A stretch of DNA of 64,000 bases from Rhodobacterales bacterium. GTDB lineage: Bacteria > Pseudomonadota > Alphaproteobacteria > Rhodobacterales > Rhodobacteraceae. The stretch spans positions 16,119 through 80,118 of the forward strand of contig QKJR01000020.1 of assembly GCA_003249215.1 (NCBI GenBank), written 5' to 3'. The notes beneath the pieces are model-generated. The model did not search any database. It was not told the DNA's origin and saw only the letters and a program-made list of their open reading frames with translations. Positions 19,191 through 28,347 of this stretch are shown in pieces; position 1 is the first letter of the stretch; each line of letters begins with the position of its first letter. The position numbers and the translations under genes were made by a program.

Positions 19191-19547
19191 TCAGCAATCG
19201 AGCTCGAAACGCGCCTCGCCGGTGTCGCCGGGCAGAGAGGGCGAGCGCATCGCGCCCATCGCCGGGCCGAGAACCCGGCAACCAGTGGTGCGTTCGGCCG
19301 CCTCGATCATCAGCGGCGGCACCGCGCGGCGCTGCGCGCGGCTGAGATAGCCGAGCCGGATCACCTCGGCATATTCGCCCTTCTGCAACACGGCGAAGCG
19401 ATAGCCCTCGAGGGTGATGTCATACCGCTCGGCCCCGAAGAACTGCGGCGCGGGCGAGGCGCCACAGGCCGCAAGCAGGGTCACCGCGGCCCAGAGGAGC
19501 GCGCGGCGCGGGCGCCGGAGCGGCGAGACAGCGGGATCAATGCGCAT
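19191..19547 (-). CDS. small lipoprotein behind a CtrA-like site
   Basis: The 118-residue product has a basic N-terminus, a short hydrophobic stretch and a lipobox LLAAC, so it should be lipidated at the Cys and held in the envelope. The mature part is ~90 residues with a cysteine pair (TTGCRVLG and the final Cys) that may form a disulphide. No known domain was recognised. The ATG at 19547 has a GGAGGT ribosome site. A perfect TTAA-N7-TTAAC site lies 48 bases upstream, suggesting control by the cell-cycle regulator CtrA. Confidence 0.7.
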   Translation of the reverse strand: MRIDPAVSPLRRPRRALLWAAVTLLAACGASPAPQFFGAERYDITLEGYRFAVLQKGEYAEVIRLGYLSRAQRRAVPPLMIEAAERTTGCRVLGPAMGAMRSPSLPGDTGEARFELDC

Positions 19548-19556
19548 CGAACCTCC

Positions 19557-19574
19557 GGAACCGGAACGGGTTCC
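19557..19574. promoter_or_regulatory. inverted repeat in the lipoprotein gene leader
   Basis: GGAACC (19557-19562) and GGTTCC (19569-19574) are perfect 6-base arms around GGAACG. The repeat lies between the CtrA-like site and the ribosome site of the lipoprotein gene. It could be a second operator or a leader hairpin. Confidence 0.3.
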
Positions 19575-19594
19575 GCGAGCCTGCGGCGAACAGA

Positions 19595-19610
19595 GTTAAG
19601 AATGCGTTAA
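19595..19610 (-). promoter_or_regulatory. candidate CtrA binding site, full match
   Basis: Read leftwards, the site is TTAACGCATTCTTAAC, a full match to the CtrA consensus TTAA-N7-TTAAC. It sits 48 bases before the start of the lipoprotein gene, a usual promoter position for CtrA activation. TTAA pairs are rare in this GC-rich window. Confidence 0.6.
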
Positions 19611-19663
19611 TGGATCAGGCGCCGCGCGCGATGTGCCATCTGCGGCGCGCGCTCGGCCCGCGC

Positions 19664-19984
19664 TTACCAGAAGCTCGGCCCCATGGTCGGCCCCATCCGG
19701 CTCAGCCGGCGGACATTGCTCGCGGTGTAGCGGCCGATCTCGTTCATCCCGGCCTCCATCACGCGGTCCGCACTATGGCCCGCGATCGCGGCGAGGGTCG
19801 TGGCCTCGGCCACCTGCACGGCGGCCATCGCCTTTTCCGACACCATCCGGGTCATTTCCTCGGGCGGCGTGGCCCAGAAGCCCGCCATCCCCGCCAGACG
19901 CATCGCGATGACGCTTTGCGCCTCGACCCCGATCTGGGTCGCCTGCAGGGTCAGGCGCAGCGGCGCCATGAGATCGAAAACCAT
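19664..19984 (-). CDS. small Rhodobacterales protein, often mislabelled antifreeze-like
   Basis: The 106-residue, Ala- and Met-rich helical protein begins MVFDLMAPLRLTLQ. Related short helical proteins in Rhodobacterales are, as I recall, often labelled antifreeze protein because of composition; that name has no functional support. It has no signal or membrane span. It somewhat resembles small granule-associated amphipathic proteins, but this is only a guess. Start is the ATG at 19984 with GAGAGG upstream; the frame is open 21 codons further. Confidence 0.55.
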   Translation of the reverse strand: MVFDLMAPLRLTLQATQIGVEAQSVIAMRLAGMAGFWATPPEEMTRMVSEKAMAAVQVAEATTLAAIAGHSADRVMEAGMNEIGRYTASNVRRLSRMGPTMGPSFW

Positions 19985-20088
19985 GCCCGGCCTCTCTCGT
20001 TTCTCATTCGGTTTTGTGACGGCTCCGTGCGCGCGGTTGCCTCGCACTGACTCACACAGAGTAATTCACAAATGTTGACCGCAACTTA

Positions 20089-20105
20089 TGAAACCATTCG
20101 GTTCA
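20089..20105. promoter_or_regulatory. TetR-type palindrome 1, imperfect
   Basis: TGAAACCATTCGGTTCA is an imperfect palindrome, differing by one inserted base from the second site 176 bases downstream. It lies 105 bases before the leftward gene at 19984, so one regulator could act on both directions. Confidence 0.45.
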
Positions 20106-20265
20106 TGCGTCCAGTCCCTAAAATGCATGTCGGACCTGCAGAATAGGTGTCGACCGCTATGAAAAGGTGCATTCACGCACATGGCACCACGCGGCGCGAG
20201 GCTTGCTTTCACCCGCTCGTGAAGGCCATGTTCACGGGTGGGTGATTGACTTCCCCCACCTGATC

Positions 20266-20281
20266 TGAACCAATCGGTTCA
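20266..20281. promoter_or_regulatory. TetR-type operator for the RND pump
   Basis: TGAACCAATCGGTTCA has perfect 6-base arms around AATC. AACC-N4-GGTT palindromes are typical TetR/AcrR operators. It overlaps the expected -10 region of a promoter with -35 TTGACT at 20246 and lies 56 bases before the adaptor gene. No tetR gene is in the window, so the repressor would act in trans. Confidence 0.55.
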
Positions 20282-20337
20282 GGGGCCGGCGTTCGCTGCG
20301 AACGCAGGTCTTTTGTAGTGACTGCACCGGAGTGACC

Positions 20338-21468
20338 ATGATCAAGCGCTTTCTCATCGCCATCCTCCTCCTCGGCCTGATCGGCGGCGGGATTGTCGGC
20401 TTCAACATGTTCCGCACCAAGATGATCGGCCAGTTCTTTGCCTCGATGAAACCCGCGCCGGTGCCGGTGACGGTGAGTGAGGTCGTGCCCACGCGCTGGA
20501 CCCCGGGGATCGAGGCGATCGGCACCGCGAGCGCCGCGCAGGGCGTCGATCTCGCGACCGAGGCCTCGGGCATCGTGCGCGAGATCAAGTTCACCGCCGG
20601 CGACCGGATCGAGGCCGGGCAGCTTCTGGTGCAGATCGACGACCGTCAGGAACGGGCCGATCTGGCCTCGGCCGAGGCCGCGCTCGATCTGGCGGAAACC
20701 TCTCTCACGCGCGCACGCGAGCTGCGCGACCGCGGCGTCTCGGCGACGACGACCCTCGATCAGGCCGAAGCGGCCGCGGTCGAGGCGCGCTCGAATGTCG
20801 CCAAACTCAAGGCCGCGCTCGAAACCAAGCAACTCACCGCCCCCTTCGGCGGCGAGATCGGCATCCCGCAGATCGAGATCGGCCAATATGTGACCGCGGG
20901 CGAAACCTATGCCACGCTGCAGGACCGCAGCCACATGCGCGTCGACTTCACCCTCTCCGAACAGCAGGCGGGCCTCATCAGCCTCGGCTTGCCGGTGACC
21001 GTGACCTCCGAGGTGGGCGATCTGTCGCAGAGCGGCACCGTGACCGCGATCGAGCCCAAGATCGACGCCAATTCCCGACTGGTGACGGTGCGCGCCGAGG
21101 TGCCCAATGGCGAAGAGGGGCTAACCCCCGGCCAGTTCCTGCGCGTGCGCGTCGATCTTCCGGCCGAGGAGGGCGTGATCGCCCTGCCGCAGACCGTGGT
21201 CAGCTCGACCCTCTATGGCGATTCCGTCTTCGCGGTGCGCGATGAAACCCCCGAGGGCGGCGAGGCGCAGAAGATCGCGCGGCAGGTCTTCGTCACGCTC
21301 GGGCGCCGCACCGGCACGCTCGTCGAGATCACCGAGGGGCTCAAAGCGGGCGATGTCGTCGTGAACGCCGGTCAGAACCGCCTGACCTCCGGCGCCGTCG
21401 TCACCATCTCGACCGACGCGGCCGCGGCTGCCAACGCCCCTGACGCCGCTCCGGCGGCGAGCAACTGA
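20338..21468 (+). CDS. RND efflux periplasmic adaptor subunit (HlyD/MFP family)
   Basis: The 376-residue adaptor joins the inner-membrane RND pump to an outer-membrane channel. It has an N-terminal membrane anchor (about residues 5-24), a lipoyl/barrel-sandwich half (GVDLATEASGIVREI...), a helical hairpin rich in Ala/Glu, the second lipoyl half (LTAPFGGEIG), and a beta-barrel with VTVTSEVG. I start at the ATG at 20338, which has GGAG five bases upstream; a GTG six bases earlier is less likely. The permease gene follows 11 bases later. No outer-membrane factor gene is present. Confidence 0.92.
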   Translation: MIKRFLIAILLLGLIGGGIVGFNMFRTKMIGQFFASMKPAPVPVTVSEVVPTRWTPGIEAIGTASAAQGVDLATEASGIVREIKFTAGDRIEAGQLLVQIDDRQERADLASAEAALDLAETSLTRARELRDRGVSATTTLDQAEAAAVEARSNVAKLKAALETKQLTAPFGGEIGIPQIEIGQYVTAGETYATLQDRSHMRVDFTLSEQQAGLISLGLPVTVTSEVGDLSQSGTVTAIEPKIDANSRLVTVRAEVPNGEEGLTPGQFLRVRVDLPAEEGVIALPQTVVSSTLYGDSVFAVRDETPEGGEAQKIARQVFVTLGRRTGTLVEITEGLKAGDVVVNAGQNRLTSGAVVTISTDAAAAANAPDAAPAASN

Positions 21469-21479
21469 GGGGCCGGCCG

Positions 21480-24400
21480 ATGCATTTCACCGAAACCTTC
21501 ATCCGCCGCCCGGTACTCTCGACCGTGCTCGGCGCCTTCATGCTGCTCCTCGGGATTCAGGCATTCTTCAGCCTGCCGATCCGGGAATACCCCGAGGTTG
21601 ACGAGACCGTCGTCACCATCACCACGACCTATGCCGGCGCCGCGCCCGAGCTGATCCAGGGCTTCATCACCGCGCCGATCGCGGCCGCGGTCGCGACGAC
21701 CGAGAATATCGACTATGTCACCTCCTCCTCGAGCCCCTCGGCCTCGGTGGTCTCGGTCAACATGAAACTCGGCGCCGACCCGGATGTCGCGCTGACCGAA
21801 GTGCTGGCGAAGGTGCAGCAGGTGCGCTCGTCGTTGCCCTCGGAATCGGACGACCCGGTGATCGTCAAGGGCACGGGGATGACCTTCGCGCTGATGTATC
21901 TCGCGGCGATCAACCCGAACATGACGCCCGAACAGCTCACCGAATATCTCGAGCGGGTAATCCGGCCGCGGATGTCGACCATTCCCGGTGTGGCCGAAAT
22001 TCAGGTCATCGGCGCCTCGAATTACGCGATGCGGATCTGGATCGACCCGAACCGACTCGCGGCGCGCGGGGTGACCGCGGCCGAGGTGCTCGCGGCGATC
22101 CAGGCCTCGAACTTCCTCTCGGCGCCAGGCAAGACCGAAAACGAATATGTCGCGCAGGCGATCACGCTGAAATCGACGCTGCAGACGCCCGAGGCCTTCG
22201 GCGCCCTGCCGATCCGCGCCGAGGGCGATGCGGTGGTGCGGCTGCGCGATGTGGCCGAGGTCGAGCTCGCCAATGACGGCGCGGGCGAGATCGTGACCTT
22301 CGACGGCCGCCAGGGCACGTTCATCGCGGTCTATCCGACACCGGCCGCGAACCCGCTCGACACAGCCCAGGCGGTGGTCGACGACCTGCCCGCGATCAAC
22401 AACACCCTGCCCGAGGGGATGAAGATCGAACTGGTCTACGACTCGACCGAAACGATCTCGGCCTCGATCGACGAGGTGTTCAAGACCATCGCCGAGGCGG
22501 TCGCGATCGTGGTCGTGGTGATCCTCTTGTTCCTTGGTTCGATCCGCTCGGTGCTGATGCCGATCGTGACCATCCCGCTCTCGCTGATCGGGGTGATGGC
22601 GGTGCTTCTGGCGCTCGGCTATTCGATCAACCTGCTCACCCTTCTCGCCATGGTGCTCGCCATTGGCCTCGTGGTCGATGACGCGATCGTCGTGGTGGAG
22701 AACATCCACCGCCACATGGAAGACGGGATGAAACCGATCCCGGCCGCCGTGCAGGGGATGAAGGAGATCACCGGTCCCGTCATCGCGATGACGATCACCC
22801 TCGCCGCGGTGCTCTCGCCGCTGGGCTTCACCGGCGGCATCACCGGGGCGCTCTTCAAGGAGTTTGCCTTCACCCTTGCAGGTGCCGTGATCCTGTCGGG
22901 CGTCATCGCCCTTACCATCACGCCGATGATGTCGGGGCGGATCCTCAAGGAGGGGCATGCCTCGGGCTTTCAGGCCTTCGTCGACCGTACCTTCGATCGC
23001 TTCTCGGGCTGGTATGAGCGGCGCGTCTCGGGCTCGCTCGACTATCGTCCGGTGACCGGCCTCGTGGTCGTCGTGCTGATCGGCGTCATGGGCTTCATGT
23101 TCGTCAATACCTCGAGCGAGCTTGCCCCCGACGAAGATCAGGGCGCGCTCTTCGCGATCCTGAACGGGCCGCGTTACGCGACCTCGGATTACACCTCGAA
23201 ATATATCGACCTGATCGGTGCGGCGACCGCCGACATCCCCGAGGTGCGCACCGATTTCTCGATCGCGGGCTTCGGCGGCGACGATACGCAGGGGATCTAT
23301 ATCTGGGCGCTCAAGGACTGGGCCGACCGTGACCGGTCTCAGGCCGAGATCCAGACCGAGATCCAGGCCGCACTCGATGCCTCGACCGGGCTAAGGGGCT
23401 TCGCCTTCGCGCCCCCCACCCTGCCGGGCACCGGCGGCGGGCTGCCGATCTCGATGGTGCTGCAGTCGATCCACGCCCCCGAACGGGTCGCCGAAGTGGC
23501 CGAGGATATCCGCCTCAAGGCGCAGCGCTCGGGCAAGTTCATCGTGGTACAGAACAGCCTGAACTTCGACGCGCCCGAGGTCCGGGTGACCATCGACCGC
23601 GACCGGGCGGCGACGCTCAACGTCTCGGTCGCGGATATCGGCACGACGCTCGGCCTGCTGGTCGGCGGCGCCTCGGTCGCGCAGTTCGACCGGGATTCGA
23701 ACAGCTACGACATCATCACCCAGGTGCCGCAGAGCTTCCGCGCCAACCCCGAGGATCTGGGCCGCTATTTCGTCCGCGCCTCGACCGGCGAGATGGTGCC
23801 TCTGTCCTCGGTCGTCACCATCACCACCGGCGTCGCCGCCGCCAAGATCGAGCAGTTCAACCAGCTCAACTCGGCCTCGCTCACCGCGCTGCCGCTGCCC
23901 GGGGTCTCGACCGGCGACGGGCTCGCGGAACTCGTGTCGATCGCCAACGCGTCGATGCCCGAGGGCTTCTTCCTCGATTATTCGGGGCAGTCGCGCCTCG
24001 AGGTCACCCAGGGCAACACGATCCTTCTGGCCTTCGGCGCCGCCATTCTGGTGATCTATCTGGTGCTCGCCGCGCAATTCGAGAGCTTCCGCGACCCGTT
24101 CATCATCCTGATGTCGGTGCCGCTGACGATCTTCGGCGCGGTGCTGCCGCTCAACCTCGGGCTCGGCACGCTCAACATCTATTCTCAGGTCGGTCTGATC
24201 ACGCTGATCGGTCTGATCACCAAGCACGGCATCCTGATGGTGGAATTCGCCAATCAGCAGCGCGAGGAGCACGGCATGTCGCGGCGCGAGGCGATCGTGG
24301 CCGCCGCCAAGACCCGTCTGCGCCCGATCCTGATGACCACCGCCGCGATGGCGCTCGCCGTCGTGCCCCTAGTCCTGGCCGAGGGCGCGGGGGCCGCGGC

Positions 24401-24548
24401 GCGCGAGGCGATGGGGATCGTGATGTTCTCGGGCCTCCTGATCGGGACGATGTTCACCCTCTTCGTGGTGCCGATGTTCTACACGCTGATCGCGCCCTCG
24501 GACAAAGCCTGGCGCGAGGCGACAGAAAAACGGATCGCGGCGGGCTGA
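21480..24548 (+). CDS. RND efflux permease (AcrB/MexF family)
   Basis: The 1022-residue protein has the full RND architecture: TM1, a large periplasmic porter loop, TM2-6, TM7, a second loop and TM8-12. The proton-relay Asp pair in TM4 is in GLVVDDAIVVVEN, and the conserved TM10 Lys is in LITKHGILMVEFAN, so the proton pathway looks intact. It belongs to the HAE1 family (drug and hydrophobe export) rather than the metal exporters. It forms an operon with the adaptor and ends at a strong bidirectional terminator. Confidence 0.93.
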   Translation: MHFTETFIRRPVLSTVLGAFMLLLGIQAFFSLPIREYPEVDETVVTITTTYAGAAPELIQGFITAPIAAAVATTENIDYVTSSSSPSASVVSVNMKLGADPDVALTEVLAKVQQVRSSLPSESDDPVIVKGTGMTFALMYLAAINPNMTPEQLTEYLERVIRPRMSTIPGVAEIQVIGASNYAMRIWIDPNRLAARGVTAAEVLAAIQASNFLSAPGKTENEYVAQAITLKSTLQTPEAFGALPIRAEGDAVVRLRDVAEVELANDGAGEIVTFDGRQGTFIAVYPTPAANPLDTAQAVVDDLPAINNTLPEGMKIELVYDSTETISASIDEVFKTIAEAVAIVVVVILLFLGSIRSVLMPIVTIPLSLIGVMAVLLALGYSINLLTLLAMVLAIGLVVDDAIVVVENIHRHMEDGMKPIPAAVQGMKEITGPVIAMTITLAAVLSPLGFTGGITGALFKEFAFTLAGAVILSGVIALTITPMMSGRILKEGHASGFQAFVDRTFDRFSGWYERRVSGSLDYRPVTGLVVVVLIGVMGFMFVNTSSELAPDEDQGALFAILNGPRYATSDYTSKYIDLIGAATADIPEVRTDFSIAGFGGDDTQGIYIWALKDWADRDRSQAEIQTEIQAALDASTGLRGFAFAPPTLPGTGGGLPISMVLQSIHAPERVAEVAEDIRLKAQRSGKFIVVQNSLNFDAPEVRVTIDRDRAATLNVSVADIGTTLGLLVGGASVAQFDRDSNSYDIITQVPQSFRANPEDLGRYFVRASTGEMVPLSSVVTITTGVAAAKIEQFNQLNSASLTALPLPGVSTGDGLAELVSIANASMPEGFFLDYSGQSRLEVTQGNTILLAFGAAILVIYLVLAAQFESFRDPFIILMSVPLTIFGAVLPLNLGLGTLNIYSQVGLITLIGLITKHGILMVEFANQQREEHGMSRREAIVAAAKTRLRPILMTTAAMALAVVPLVLAEGAGAAAREAMGIVMFSGLLIGTMFTLFVVPMFYTLIAPSDKAWREATEKRIAAG

Positions 24549-24571
24549 GCCCTCGGCACCGCCGAAATGAA

Positions 24572-24595
24572 AAAGGGGCCCTTCGGGGCCCCTTT
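24572..24595. terminator. bidirectional intrinsic terminator with TTCG loop
   Basis: AAAGGGGCCC (24572-24581) pairs with GGGCCCCTTT (24586-24595) around the stable tetraloop TTCG. The A and T runs on each side let it work for both the RND permease and the convergent ptsP gene. Confidence 0.9.
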
Positions 24596-24614
24596 GCTTG
24601 CGCATCTGCCGGCC

Positions 24615-26855
24615 TCAGAGCGAGGCGAGATAATGGGTGACCGCGGGGCGCAGGCTCGCGGCGCCCCCGGCGCGGGCGTGTTCGATGACGCTGCGCAGCT
24701 CGGCCAGATCGGCGCGGCGGATCAGATGCTTGACCGGGCCGATCGAGGCCGGACGCATCGAGAGCGTGCGGATCCCGAGCGCCGCGAAGGTCAGCGCCTC
24801 GACCGGGCGCCCGGCATCCTCGCCGCAGAAGCTGAGCTGGGTATTGCCCGCCTCGCAGCGTGCGATGATCGTTTCGAGGAAGCTCAGGAAGGCGGTGTCG
24901 AGCGTGTCGTAGCGCCGCCGCACCCGCTCGTTCTCGCGGTCGGCGGCGAAGAAGAACTGCTTGAGGTCGTTGCCGCCGATCGAGATGAAATCGCAGGCCT
25001 TGAAGAAGCTCTCGGGCGCGAAGGCAAGCGAGGGGGTCTCGAGCATCGCGCCCACCCGCAGCTCGGAGGGCACCGGCCGGCCGAGCGCCGCCTCGCGGTC
25101 GCGCTCGTGAAGAAGCGCGGCATGGGCGGCATGGAACTCCTCGGGAGCGGCGATGAAGGGGAACATGATCGACAAGGGCCCGCCCTCGGCCGCCCGGATC
25201 AGCGCCTGGAGCTGCATCCGCAGCACGCCGGGCTTGTCGAGGCCGACCCGGATCGCGCGCCAGCCCATCGCCGGGTTCGGCTCGTCCTGCGGCTTCATAT
25301 AGGGCAGCACCTTGTCCGAGCCGATGTCGAGCGTGCGGAACTGCACGCGCTTGCCCTGCGCCGCGGTCAGCACACGCTTGTAGAGCGCGGCAAGCTCGTC
25401 GCGGCGCGGCACCCGGGTGCGGGTCAGGAATTGCAGCTCGGTTCGGAAGAGGCCCACGCCATCGGCGCCGGAATTGCTCAGCGACGGCAGATCCGCCATC
25501 AGCCCGGCATTCATCATCAGACTGACCGTCGTGCCCGAGCGGTCGGTCGCCGGCAGGCAGCGCAGATCGGAATAGCGTTTCTGCGCCTCGGCCTGCATCG
25601 CGATCTTGTCGCGAAAGGCGGCGGCGACGCTCTCCTCGGGGCGTAGATGCACGACCCCCTGATCGCCATCGACGAGGATCGGATCGCCGTTGAGCGACTC
25701 GGCGACGATCCGCTCGGCGTGGATCACCAGCGGGATCGAGAGCGCGCGGGCGACGATCGCGGCATGGCTGCCGACCGAGCCCTCCTCGAGCACCACGCCC
25801 TTGAGCGCCCGGCCGTACTCCAGAAGTTCTCCGGGCCCGATATTGCGCGCGATAAGCACCGGGTTTTCCGGCAATGCCGCCCCGGTATCGCGCCCCTGCC
25901 CCGTCAACTGCCGCAAGAGCCGGTTCGACAGGTCGTCGAGATCGTTCAGCCGCTCGCGCATGTAGGGATCGGGCGATTGCGCCAGCCGCGCGCGCGCCGT
26001 CGATTGTTCTTTCTCGACCGCGGCTTCGGCCGAGAGACCGAGCCCGATATCCTCGGTCATCCGCCGCAGCCAGCCGCGCGAATGGGCAAGCATCTTGTAG
26101 GTCTCGAGCACCTGACGGTGCTCCTTGTCCATCGCCCCGGTTCCCGCGAGCATCCCGTCGATCTCGGCCTGCAGCCCCTCGACGGCGACGCGCAGCCGCT
26201 CGGTCTCGGCCTCCGGATCGTCGGCGACGGGGTTCGTCACCACCACCCGCGGCTCGTGCAGCCAGACGCGCCCCTCGGCCGCGCCCTCCTGCCCCGTTGC
26301 GCCGCGGAACATGACCGGGAAACGATGGGTCGAGCCGATGCCGTTGCCCTCGGCGGTGAAGGCGCCAAGCTCGGTCATCTCGGCGAGAACCATCGCCACG
26401 ACCTCGAGGCCGTAAACCTCGTCCTCGGAATATTCGCGGGCTTGCTTGGACTGCACGACGAGCACGCCGAGCTTCTCGCCCACGCGCTGGATCGGCACGC
26501 CGAGGAAGCTCGAGTAAATTTCCTCGCCGGTCTCGGGCATGTAGCGGAAGCCGGGCACGGAGGGCGCGTCGCCCGTGTTGACCGGCACGCCGGTGCGCGC
26601 GACGCGGCCGACGAGGCCCTCGCCCAGCCGCATCCGGGTCTGGTGGACCGCTTCGGGGTTGAGGCCCTCCGTCGCGCAGAGTTCGAGCGTCTCGGGATCG
26701 CGGAACAGATAGATCGAGCACACCTCGGTGCGCATCGAATCGGCGATCAGATGGGTAATCCGGTCAAGCCGGTCCTGACTGCCCCCCGAAGTGGCCAGCG
26801 TGTCGCGCAGGCGTCGCAGAAGACTGCGGCTGTCGCTTTCGCTTCTCTGTGCCAT
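24615..26855 (-). CDS. ptsP: nitrogen-type phosphoenolpyruvate-protein phosphotransferase (EINtr)
   Basis: The 746-residue protein starts the nitrogen PTS relay: PEP phosphorylates it, then NPr, then EIIANtr, which regulates rather than imports. An N-terminal GAF domain (about residues 15-155) senses small molecules such as glutamine in this family. The phospho-His is in GSHAAIVAR of the swivelling domain. The C-terminal PEP-binding barrel has NPAMGWRAIR and FCGEDAGRP. I start at the ATG at 26855 (MAQRSESD). It sits next to lysC, a common alphaproteobacterial arrangement. Its partners are not in the window. Confidence 0.93.
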   Translation of the reverse strand: MAQRSESDSRSLLRRLRDTLATSGGSQDRLDRITHLIADSMRTEVCSIYLFRDPETLELCATEGLNPEAVHQTRMRLGEGLVGRVARTGVPVNTGDAPSVPGFRYMPETGEEIYSSFLGVPIQRVGEKLGVLVVQSKQAREYSEDEVYGLEVVAMVLAEMTELGAFTAEGNGIGSTHRFPVMFRGATGQEGAAEGRVWLHEPRVVVTNPVADDPEAETERLRVAVEGLQAEIDGMLAGTGAMDKEHRQVLETYKMLAHSRGWLRRMTEDIGLGLSAEAAVEKEQSTARARLAQSPDPYMRERLNDLDDLSNRLLRQLTGQGRDTGAALPENPVLIARNIGPGELLEYGRALKGVVLEEGSVGSHAAIVARALSIPLVIHAERIVAESLNGDPILVDGDQGVVHLRPEESVAAAFRDKIAMQAEAQKRYSDLRCLPATDRSGTTVSLMMNAGLMADLPSLSNSGADGVGLFRTELQFLTRTRVPRRDELAALYKRVLTAAQGKRVQFRTLDIGSDKVLPYMKPQDEPNPAMGWRAIRVGLDKPGVLRMQLQALIRAAEGGPLSIMFPFIAAPEEFHAAHAALLHERDREAALGRPVPSELRVGAMLETPSLAFAPESFFKACDFISIGGNDLKQFFFAADRENERVRRRYDTLDTAFLSFLETIIARCEAGNTQLSFCGEDAGRPVEALTFAALGIRTLSMRPASIGPVKHLIRRADLAELRSVIEHARAGGAASLRPAVTHYLASL

Positions 26856-26895
26856 GATCCCGGTGTGCCCCGCCTCCCCTAGGGCCCGAACGCTC

Positions 26896-28158
26896 TCAGG
26901 CCGTTTTTTCCAGTTCGAACGCATCATGGAGGGCCTGCACGGCCAGTTCCATATACTTGCGGTCGATCAGAACCGAAATCTTGATTTCGGAGGTGGCGAT
27001 CACCTTGATATTGATGTTTTCCGCAGCAAGCGATTCAAACATGCGCGCCGCGACGCCAGCGTGCGAACGCATCCCGATGCCGACGACCGAAACCTTGGCC
27101 ACGTCGGTGTCGATGATCAGCTCGTCATAGCGGATCTTGCCCTCGGCTTTCGCCTCCTCGAGCGCCTTTTGCGCGCGCGCCACCTGATTGATCGGGCAGG
27201 AGAAGGTCATGTCGGTGACCGCACCGGGGTGCTTCTCGTCGTAATCCTTCTCGGAAATGTTCTGCACGATCATGTCGACGTTGACGCCGGCATCCGAGAG
27301 CGGCCCGAAGATCGCCTGCGCGACGCCGGGGCGGTCCTCGATGGTGAAGAGGGTGATCTTCGCTTCGTCACGCGAATAGGCAACACCCGAGACGACTTTC
27401 GATTCCATGATTTCCTCCTCGCCGCAGACCAGCGTTCCAGAAGTTTCGTCGGTTTCCTCAAACGAGGAGAGCACCCGCAGGCGCACATTGTAACGCATCG
27501 CCAGCTCGACCGAGCGGGTTTGCAAAACCTTCGCGCCGAGCGAGGCGAGTTCGAGCATCTCCTCGAAGGCGATCTTGTCGAGCTTGCGCGCCTTCGAGCT
27601 GATCCGCGGATCGGTCGTGTAGACGCCATCGACATCGGTGTAGATGTCGCAGCGCTCGGCCTCGAAGGCCGCAGCGAAGGCCACCGCCGTCGTGTCCGAG
27701 CCGCCACGCCCGAGCGTGGTGATCCGCCCCTCGGGCGAAATCCCCTGAAAGCCCGCGACCACGGCCACGCGCATCCCTTCGGCAAATTTTGTGTCGATGT
27801 TCTCGCGCGGGATCGACTTGAACCGCGCCGAGCCATGCGCCGAGGTGGTGTTGATCGGCACCTGCCAGCCCTGCCAGCTGCGCGCGGGCACGCCCATCTC
27901 CTGCAGGCGCAGCGCCATGAGGCCCGCGGTCACATTCTCGCCGCTCGCCACCACCGCATCATATTCGCGCGCATCGTAAAGCGGCGAGGTCTGCTCGACC
28001 CAGCCCACCAGCTCGTTGGTCTTGCCCGACATCGCCGAGACGATGACGATGACGTCATAGCCACGCTCGACCTCGCGCTTGACCTTGGCGGCGGCATTGG
28101 CGATGCGCCCCAGATCGGCCACCGAGGTGCCCCCGAATTTCATGACGAGAAGCGGCAT
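26896..28158 (-). CDS. lysC: aspartokinase
   Basis: The 420-residue enzyme phosphorylates aspartate, the first step to lysine, threonine and methionine. The N-terminal kinase domain has [11 protein letters not shown] and [11 protein letters not shown]. Two ACT domains follow (about 270-420) and give feedback control by lysine and threonine. The ATG at 28158 has a GGAGGGG ribosome site. The frame is open far upstream, through the region opposite the pyruvate-kinase-like gene, but that extension is not coding. thrC, a later enzyme of the pathway, is also in this window. Confidence 0.95.
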   Translation of the reverse strand: MPLLVMKFGGTSVADLGRIANAAAKVKREVERGYDVIVIVSAMSGKTNELVGWVEQTSPLYDAREYDAVVASGENVTAGLMALRLQEMGVPARSWQGWQVPINTTSAHGSARFKSIPRENIDTKFAEGMRVAVVAGFQGISPEGRITTLGRGGSDTTAVAFAAAFEAERCDIYTDVDGVYTTDPRISSKARKLDKIAFEEMLELASLGAKVLQTRSVELAMRYNVRLRVLSSFEETDETSGTLVCGEEEIMESKVVSGVAYSRDEAKITLFTIEDRPGVAQAIFGPLSDAGVNVDMIVQNISEKDYDEKHPGAVTDMTFSCPINQVARAQKALEEAKAEGKIRYDELIIDTDVAKVSVVGIGMRSHAGVAARMFESLAAENINIKVIATSEIKISVLIDRKYMELAVQALHDAFELEKTA

Positions 28159-28347
28159 GATCCCCTCCAGCAGCGCCCGGGCAAGCCCCCGGGCCAGTCG
28201 CGCCCCGCCTAGCGCAAGGGGCGCGCGATAGCAAGAGAGTGCGACACCGCCGCGCGCGCGCCGAGCCCAAGAAACTGTTATTCCCCCGTCATCGAACTGT
28301 CGCACTCCGGCGCTAGCGAAGCGCAGGGGTGACGAGAGGAGGATGCG

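Larger units (their letters stand above)
19985..20337. other. 353-base divergent regulatory region
   Basis: No gene was found here. The region separates the leftward gene at 19984 from the RND pump genes and is clearly less GC-rich than its flanks. It holds two TetR-type palindromes (20089-20105 and 20266-20281) and a TTGACT -35 candidate at 20246-20251, with the second palindrome covering the likely -10 position. Confidence 0.6.
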
